NCBI GenBank assembly: GCA_024278715.1
Contig: JAJRSN010000202.1
Location: 1-7,084, forward strand
From: Calditrichota bacterium
Lineage (GTDB): Bacteria; Calditrichota; Calditrichia; Calditrichales; Calditrichaceae
Direction of reading: 5' to 3'
Length of the DNA stretch: 7,084 nucleotides
Part shown: one piece after another, positions 1 through 5,800 of the stretch
Position numbering within the stretch: position 1 is the stretch's first letter
Layout: each line of letters starts with the position of its first letter
Position numbers and translations under genes: made by a program
The notes under the pieces: generated by a model
Databases searched by the model: none
The model's input: only the letters and a program-made list of their open reading frames with translations
Told to the model about the DNA's origin: nothing

Positions 1-147
1 AAAGAAACCACTTCCGAGCAGGAAGAGCGGATCTGGCTTTTGGGAAGAATTCCGATTTTGGGCTATTTGTTTAAACACAAAACCATTAAGAAGGAAAAAA
101 GCGACCTTTTGATTTTTATTACCAGTAAAATTATCGAAGAAAAATAA
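1..147 (+). CDS. pilQ: C-terminal end of a type IV pilus secretin (probable PilQ), 5' part outside window
   Basis: Reading frame 1 is open from the left edge to a TAA at 145-147, giving 48 residues. The fragment contains RIPILGYLF (fragment residues 16-24) and LLIFITSKI (36-44). These match the end of the secretin domain of PilQ/GspD proteins, which typically reads like 'G-D-I-P-x-L-G-x-L-F ... E-L-L-I-F-I-T-P-x-I'. Secretins form the multimeric outer-membrane channel through which the pilus passes. The usual Pro after the Thr is Ser here, a minor change. The fragment alone cannot separate PilQ from the type II secretion protein GspD. PilQ is preferred because a PilT gene follows 13 bases downstream, and PilT belongs to type IV pili rather than type II secretion. 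The start and the N-terminal domains (AMIN, secretin N) lie outside the window. Confidence 0.85.
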   Translation, partial: KETTSEQEERIWLLGRIPILGYLFKHKTIKKEKSDLLIFITSKIIEEK

Positions 148-160
148 AAGAGTAGCAGCG

Positions 161-1192
161 ATGCCACAAACAAGATTTGAAAAGATATTACGATTTGCCG
201 TTAAACAAAACGCATCGGATATCCACTTTAGCAGCGGGATGCCTCCCATTGTACGATTGGTGGGCGAATTGAAACGGGTGGATTTGCCGGTAATTAAAAA
301 AGAAGAGTTACAAAGTTTTATCTATCCCTATCTGCGCAAAGAACAAATACAGCAGTTGGAATTAAAACAGGAAGTCGATTTATCGATTTCGCTGGAAGGC
401 GTAAGCCGGTTTCGTGTAAATGTTTACAAACATCTGCGGGGATTAAGCGCTTCCTTCCGCGTTATTCCCAATCATATCCGCACTTTGGACGAATTGATGA
501 TGCCTCCCGTTCTGAAAGAAGTAATTCGGCATCGTAAAGGCTTGATATTGGTAACGGGACCCACCGGCTCCGGAAAATCGACCACATTAGCGGCAATGAT
601 AGATGAGATCAACCGCACTCGAAGAGAACACATTATTACCATCGAAGATCCGATTGAGTACGTTCATGAGCCCAAACAAAGTCTGGTTCATCAACGGCAG
701 ATTAATGTTCACACGTCAGATTTTGCTTCCGCCTTGCGCAGCGCATTGCGTGAAGACCCTGATGTGATTTTAGTGGGTGAGATGCGCGATCTCGAAACTA
801 TCACCAACGCATTGCACGCCGCAGAAACGGGTCATCTTGTTTTTTCCACTTTGCATACAAATTCGGCGGGAGAGACCATCGATCGTATAATAAATGTTTT
901 TCCTTCCGAACAACAGCAGCAAATCCGAATAATTCTTGCCGGCGCATTAATTGCCGTAATCGCGCAGCGTCTGATAAAACAAGCGCATCGAGCCGACCGG
1001 ATTGCGCTGATAGAAGTATTGGTCGGCACGCCCGCTGTGCGCAATTTGATTCGCGAAGGGAAAACACATCAAATCGAATCTGTCATCCAGACAGGTTCCG
1101 AGTTCGGAATGCGGACGTTTCAGAAAAGTCTGGATGAGCTGCGTCAACGTAATTTAATACCACCCGATATGATTAGAGTGGATTTTGTTTAG
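161..1192 (+). CDS. pilT: PilT, type IV pilus twitching motility retraction ATPase
   Basis: This 343-residue protein is close to the usual PilT length of about 345. PilT is a cytoplasmic hexameric ATPase at the pilus base that drives pilin disassembly, and so retraction and twitching. The N-terminal PAS-like domain (about 1-105) starts with the typical 'ASDIHFSSGMPP' stretch. The RecA-like core has Walker A GPTGSGKST (133-141, Lys139), the Asp box ITIEDPIEY (159-167), Walker B DVILVGEMRD (201-210, catalytic Glu207) and the His box TGHLVFSTLHT (223-233, His225 and His232). The C-terminal retraction motif appears as AVRNLIRE (292-299), one Ile-to-Val change from the family AIRNLIRE. There is no zinc-binding tetracysteine and no long N-terminal domain, which argues against PilB/GspE. 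The ATG is preceded only by a weak AAGAG (148-152), and the gene starts 13 bases after the secretin stop, so translation may be coupled. PilU is the main alternative and is less likely given the intact retraction motif. Confidence 0.96.
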   Translation: MPQTRFEKILRFAVKQNASDIHFSSGMPPIVRLVGELKRVDLPVIKKEELQSFIYPYLRKEQIQQLELKQEVDLSISLEGVSRFRVNVYKHLRGLSASFRVIPNHIRTLDELMMPPVLKEVIRHRKGLILVTGPTGSGKSTTLAAMIDEINRTRREHIITIEDPIEYVHEPKQSLVHQRQINVHTSDFASALRSALREDPDVILVGEMRDLETITNALHAAETGHLVFSTLHTNSAGETIDRIINVFPSEQQQQIRIILAGALIAVIAQRLIKQAHRADRIALIEVLVGTPAVRNLIREGKTHQIESVIQTGSEFGMRTFQKSLDELRQRNLIPPDMIRVDFV

Positions 1193-1196
1193 TTAT

Positions 1197-1204
1197 AAGG
1201 AGGA
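1197..1204 (+). promoter_or_regulatory. Strong Shine-Dalgarno for the lipoprotein gene (GTG start)
   Basis: AAGGAGGA lies between the pilT stop (1190-1192) and the GTG at 1208. It is almost fully complementary to the 16S 3' end. The gap to the GTG is only 3-4 bases, shorter than usual, but the residues that follow form a clear lipoprotein signal peptide and no better in-frame start is near. The site therefore decides the start. Confidence 0.85.
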
Positions 1205-1207
1205 CGT

Positions 1208-2608
1208 GTGCGAAGCTTAATATTTTTGTTAATCGTTATCCTGATTGCGGGATGTACTACGGCTACAAAGGATAACTCGGCAATTTTAAAGGGTAATGTT
1301 TACTATTTTGATCAGAACAGAGTCGCTCAACCCATCGAAGGCGCTCTGGTAGTGGCAAAGGGTTATTATTTGCAGACCAAAACCGACGCATCCGGCGCGT
1401 ACAGTCTTTCCGTTGAATCCGAAGAAGAGACCTTTGATGTGGAACTGGAAGCCAGTAAAGTAGGATTTGACGCCGCCAGCGTGACCGTTTCCGCTCAAAA
1501 GGGAAAAACGACCTTTGTGCCTGACATAACCCTGAATAAAGTCTTCCCCGATACTTTGATTAATCCCACCGATACTTTGCGCGCCAGCGGTCCGGCAAAA
1601 CACATTACGGTATTCCGCCAAACTACGGATCACATTTACATAAAAAGCTCGGGACTAACAGAAACCGCGGTGATCAACTTTGTGGTTACCGACGCCAAAG
1701 GCGTAGCCCTCGATGAAGATCACAAGGTTACAGTAGAGTTTTTTATTTTGAACGGTCCCGACGGCGGCGAGTATCTCTATCCCGAATCGATGGAAACGCA
1801 GAACGGATACGTTTACACCATATTAAACAGCGGCACCATTGCGGGACCCGTTCAAATTCAGGCTCAGGTGCAGGTGGGCAGCGAAGTAATCCGTTCGCTT
1901 CCTATCCGGATCGCCATTCACGGCGGGCTGCCCGATCCCGAACATTTTAGTGTGGTTACGGAAAGAGTTAATATTGCCGGGCGCGCTCATTTTGGCATAA
2001 TAGATCAGGTGACGGCGTTCGTGGGCGATAAATACAGTAATCCCGTTGCTCCGGGCACGGTGGTCTATTTTGCCAGCGATTATTGTATTGTCGAAGGATC
2101 GGCTGTGACTAACGATATGGGCGAAGCGACGGTGCGATTTATAAGCGCAGCTCCGTTGCCGCCTTATCCGCTGATCAATCCTTTTGCGGTTATTACAGCT
2201 TACACGTTTAGCGACACGCTGGGTGAAAAACAGTTAAGCACGCAGACCAGCGTTCTTTTGACAGACGTTGTGGCTCCCATTGAGGTTGATCCCTCTTCTT
2301 TTACTTACACCGATTTGAATCAGCCGGTGGAATTTAATTACCGCGTCCATGATGTTTGGGGTTATCCTTTGGTGGCGGAAACAAAAATCACGGTAGAGGC
2401 AACTGATGGACAGTTGTTCGGAGATACCAAAATCGAACTAAGGGACGCGCAAGCCTCGGGACCGGGAACCACTGATTTTAATTTTGCCTGGGCTCCAGGC
2501 GACAGTTTAAAAGCTCCGCAGGTTTACATTACCATAACCGTTGATTCTCCGCCGGAAGGAAACGGTTATACTTCAACTTCGATTATCGGCACCAAAAAAA
2601 CCGAATAG
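1208..2608 (+). CDS. Outer-envelope lipoprotein with carboxypeptidase-regulatory-like and Ig-like (Big_1-type) domains
   Basis: This 466-residue protein has an Arg2, a hydrophobic stretch (residues 4-14) and a lipobox I-A-G-C (13-16). It should be cleaved before Cys16 by signal peptidase II and anchored in a membrane. Residues about 26-110 (start LKGNVYYF, then GALVVAKG, then TDASGAYSLSV) look like a CarboxypepD_reg beta-sandwich. About 125-240, 245-352 and 355-460 look like three Ig-like domains. The second has the clearest Big_1/invasin pattern: VTAFVGDKYSNPV, PGTVVYF, then TNDMGEATVRF. No catalytic motif is visible, so a structural or adhesive role is likely. The GTG start follows a strong AAGGAGGA, 15 bases after pilT, and a terminator follows the stop. 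It is thus the last gene of the secretin-pilT operon. A link to pilus assembly, secretin support or adhesion is inferred from position only. I do not recognise a named gene. Confidence 0.85.
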   Translation: MRSLIFLLIVILIAGCTTATKDNSAILKGNVYYFDQNRVAQPIEGALVVAKGYYLQTKTDASGAYSLSVESEEETFDVELEASKVGFDAASVTVSAQKGKTTFVPDITLNKVFPDTLINPTDTLRASGPAKHITVFRQTTDHIYIKSSGLTETAVINFVVTDAKGVALDEDHKVTVEFFILNGPDGGEYLYPESMETQNGYVYTILNSGTIAGPVQIQAQVQVGSEVIRSLPIRIAIHGGLPDPEHFSVVTERVNIAGRAHFGIIDQVTAFVGDKYSNPVAPGTVVYFASDYCIVEGSAVTNDMGEATVRFISAAPLPPYPLINPFAVITAYTFSDTLGEKQLSTQTSVLLTDVVAPIEVDPSSFTYTDLNQPVEFNYRVHDVWGYPLVAETKITVEATDGQLFGDTKIELRDAQASGPGTTDFNFAWAPGDSLKAPQVYITITVDSPPEGNGYTSTSIIGTKKTE

Positions 2609-2619
2609 ATACTTTCATA

Positions 2620-2648
2620 AAGGGGGCGTTTGCCCCCTTCTTTTTTTT
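2620..2648 (+). terminator. Rho-independent terminator after the lipoprotein gene
   Basis: An 8-bp perfect stem pairs AAGGGGGC (2620-2627) with GCCCCCTT (2632-2639) around a GTTT loop. It is followed by C and eight T residues (2641-2648). It begins 11 bases after the TAG stop at 2606-2608. This is a textbook intrinsic terminator and closes the secretin-pilT-lipoprotein unit. Confidence 0.93.
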
Positions 2649-2657
2649 AATTTTCAG

Positions 2658-2678
2658 TTAGTTAGGTTTAATAACTAA
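2658..2678. repeat. Perfect 7-7-7 inverted repeat, possible operator
   Basis: TTAGTTA (2658-2664) and TAACTAA (2672-2678) are exact reverse complements separated by 7 bases. The layout resembles a dimeric regulator site, but the arms are AT-rich and it sits about 80 bases upstream of the promoter candidate, directly after the terminator. Chance occurrence is quite possible. Confidence 0.3.
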
Positions 2679-2759
2679 TTGCCCGTTTTTGCATTTAATC
2701 TTAAGATAATCAATAATATATATTTAAAAAATCTTTTAAAAATTTTTATTATTTTTGAG

Positions 2760-2788
2760 TTGTAGTTAACATTTTTCTGTTGTAAATT
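2760..2788 (+). promoter_or_regulatory. Candidate sigma-70-like promoter for the giant secreted protein gene
   Basis: TTGTAG (2760-2765) and TAAATT (2783-2788) are separated by 17 bases and match 3 of 6 and 4 of 6 consensus positions. Transcription would begin near 2795, giving a leader of about 50 bases. The terminator upstream means a promoter is needed somewhere in this gap. I looked for the Bacteroidetes-type TAnnTTTG and did not find a good match. In such AT-rich DNA several weak alternatives exist, so the exact site is uncertain. Confidence 0.35.
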
Positions 2789-2836
2789 AAAGGTACTTTC
2801 AAAACTTTTATTAGACCTCGTTTATTAACAAACTTC

Positions 2837-2843
2837 AGGAGGG
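2837..2843 (+). promoter_or_regulatory. Ribosome binding site of the giant gene
   Basis: AGGAGGG lies 4-5 bases before the ATG at 2848. It supports this start over the ATG at 2858, which is in a different frame. The residues that follow form a signal peptide. Confidence 0.85.
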
Positions 2844-2847
2844 TTCT

Positions 2848-5800
2848 ATGAGGAACTATGTTACCTTTCTCAGCATTCTGCTCTTGCTTGTTTCTTTTTC
2901 ACAGGCGGAGTGGAAGGTTTTGCATTCGTTTGGACCGGAGGGAGAGTCCGGTCAATTCGCTGCAGTGGACAGCGAAGGTAAGCTTTGGGTTACCGATTAC
3001 GGAACGCCCGGTTCGCCTTCTGTCCGTGTATTCAATGCTGATACTACAGAGGCTGCTTTCAGTCCCGTCACAAAGGGTCTTGATGAAACCGGAACCGAGG
3101 TTGATATTCAATCTCCGGGCGGCGTTGCCGTTTTCGGAGACACTATTTATGTGATCAGCTACAGTAACAAAAAGGTGCTGCGCTTTTTAAAAGACGGCAC
3201 CGCGTTGAACGGATGGGCGTTATCTTTTAGCCCGGGCGATATTGCAATTGATGCGGACGGTCATGTCTTTATTGTTCACAAAGTGGAAGCCATGTTTTCT
3301 GTGTTTGATATTAAAGGAAATGAATTAAAAGGTTCCCCGTACGGCACCGCCGGCTGGCACATTAACCGCGGAATCGGAGTTACAAGCGACGGATCAAAGG
3401 TGTTTTTGGCTGACGAAAGCTCCGATGTTATCGCACTCTGGGAAGGTTCTTTCATCGGCGACGATTCCACCCATTTCGAGAAATCGACCGATTTTATGAC
3501 CGGTTTGAATGATCCTTCCGCTTGCGAGATTGACCCGGACGGCAATATCTGGATTTCCAACTCCGGCAATAACGAAGTGTTGATTGCCGATATGAGCGGC
3601 AATGTGCTCGAAACCTTGTCGGGATTAAACACTCCGCGCGGTTCCGCTTTTGATTTTGCCAATAATTTTGCCTATGTAATTCATTTTAACTCTGCTTACA
3701 AAATGGTTACAAAATTACAGTACATTCCCGAGGTAACCATTGCGGATATTCAACGCACCCCCGATGAGGGAGCAGGTCCTTCTCCGTACGTTGGTCAGGT
3801 TGTAAAAACCTGGGGCTTTGTTACGGCGACCACCGGCAGCGGCTATTACCTGCAGGATGCCGCCGGCGCTTGGAACGGTATTTATGTTTATGATAAAACC
3901 AACAAACCGGCTATCGGCGATAAGGTATCTATGGAAGCCGAAGTAGCCGAATACTATGATCTGACAGAGCTTAAGAATGTTGACGCCTTTACTGTTTTAA
4001 GCAGTGGTAATCCTGTGGAAGCAGCGATTGTGCCTTCCGGCGATGTCCCGCAAGAAATGTACGAAGGTGTGCTGGTACAGGTTAAAAATGCCATCTGTAC
4101 AGATCCGAATTTAGGCTATGGCGAATGGGAAATCGATGACGGCAGCGGACCCGTTAGGGTTGATGACGCTATTTATAAATTTAGCCCCGATTCGGGCGGG
4201 GAATACGATGTGACAGGGGTGGTTACTTATAGCTACGGCAAATATAAAATTTTACCGCGCGACGAAGATGACATCGTTTCGTTAACCGTTCCGCCGGTAA
4301 CGCCGATCGACTTCTGGAAAACCCGCTTGCATTTTGGTCCCAAAAACGAAGCGGGTCAATATGCCGCGGTTGACGCCGAAGGTAAATTGTGGGTTACCGA
4401 TTACGGTTCACCCGGCGCGCAACAGGTCGTGGTTTTCAATCCCGACACCACGCAGGCTGATTTCAGCCCCATCACCAAAGGTCTTGACGAAACCGGCGCC
4501 GAAGCTTCTATTCTGCATCCCGGCGGTGTCGCTTATTACGACAGCATTATTTATGTGATCAGTTATGACAATAAAAAAGTTTTCCGTTTTAAAATGGACG
4601 GAACGCCGTTAAACGGATGGGCTTTAAGCTTTAGTCCCGGCGATATCGATATAGACGACAACGGCTTTGTTTATATCGTCCATAAAGTGGAAGCCATGTT
4701 CTCGGTTTTTGATCAAAACGGAAACGAATTAAAAGGTTCGCCGTTCGGAACCGCAGGCTGGCATATCAACCGCGGTATCAGCGTTACCAAAGACGGTAAA
4801 AAAGTATTTTTGGCTGATGAATCCAGTAATGTTATCGCCATGTGGGAAGGCGGAATAGTTGGCGCCGATTCTTCTCATTTTGAAAAGGGCGCCGATTTTA
4901 TGACCGGTTTAAACAAACCATCCGGCTGTGAAATCGATGCCGCTAACCGCATGTGGATTTCCAACTGGGCGGAGAACGAAGTTATTATCGCCGATTTAAA
5001 CGGGGATGTAAAACAGAGAATTACTTTGGAACGACCGCGCGGCGTTGCCGTGGATTATACCAATAAGGTTGCCTATGTCATCCATTTTACGGGTATGCAC
5101 AAGATGGTGACTAAACTCACCGAAGGTATGCCGAATACTCCGATTGCCGATGTAAAAGTTGATGCGGACGGCGATTTTGTCCCGGATCGTTTGGGTGAAA
5201 CGTTTGAGGTTCAGGGTATTGTTACCTCCGTTAACTACAGCGGCTCCGGCACGCAGTACTTTATTCAGGATACCAGCGCGGGAATTAATTTGTACAGCGG
5301 TTCCATGCGCTATGAATTGAATATCGGCGATGAAGTGTTGGTTAAGGGAAGCCTTACTCAATATCGCGGATTAACAGAAATCGAACCGGATGATATCTGG
5401 GTACAAAGCACCGGCAATGTTGTTGTTCCCAAGAAGATCAAAATTGCGGACATGGGCGAAGACTTGGAAGGTATGCTGGTTGAAGTGGATAGCATCTGGA
5501 TGGTTGATCCTTCGAAATGGCCTGCGGAAGGCAGCAACGGTTCCGTTTACGTTACCGACGGTACTGATACGACGTACATCTTTGTCGATAAAGATACCGA
5601 TCTTGACGGTTGGAATCCTCCGCAGTCGTTGATGAATGTTGTTGCCATTCAGGATCAATATACAAAGAGTACGCCTCCGGATAACGGATATTCTTTGCGC
5701 GGTCGTTTAAGAAGCGATTTTACCGACCTGGTTGTTCAACTTTCGGCAACTATGATTGATTTCGGCGAAGTGGCGATTAACGGATCGAGCACAGAATCGG

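Larger units (their letters stand above)
2649..2847. other. AT-rich non-coding gap between the pilus operon and the giant gene
   Basis: No credible coding frame is seen in this 199-base gap. It is much richer in A and T than the genes on either side, most of all at about 2691-2760 with several A- and T-runs. It holds a perfect inverted repeat (2658-2678), a weak promoter candidate (2760-2788) and the ribosome binding site of the next gene. The composition fits a promoter region, and the A/T runs could act as an UP-like element. Confidence 0.7.

Noticed and set aside
2649..2847. Small RNA or riboswitch in the gap before the giant gene
   Set aside because: The gap is AT-rich with only a weak 7-bp inverted repeat. 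No conserved riboswitch core or second terminator is seen before the ATG.
2858..3154. Plus-strand open frame starting at an ATG 10 bases into the giant gene
   Set aside because: It is in another frame and has no ribosome site of its own. A related off-frame stretch appears at 4334-4558 simply because the two places are copies of the propeller repeat.
3733..4281. Calling the giant protein an extracellular nuclease because of its OB domain
   Set aside because: No catalytic nuclease motif is visible in the 1412 residues available. OB modules alone do not show nuclease activity.
4996..5361. Minus-strand open frame of about 120 codons
   Set aside because: It lies fully inside the giant plus-strand gene, whose frame is continuous and has clear domain similarity. 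The minus-strand product shows no recognisable pattern. The similar frame at 3276-3662 (minus) was rejected for the same reason.
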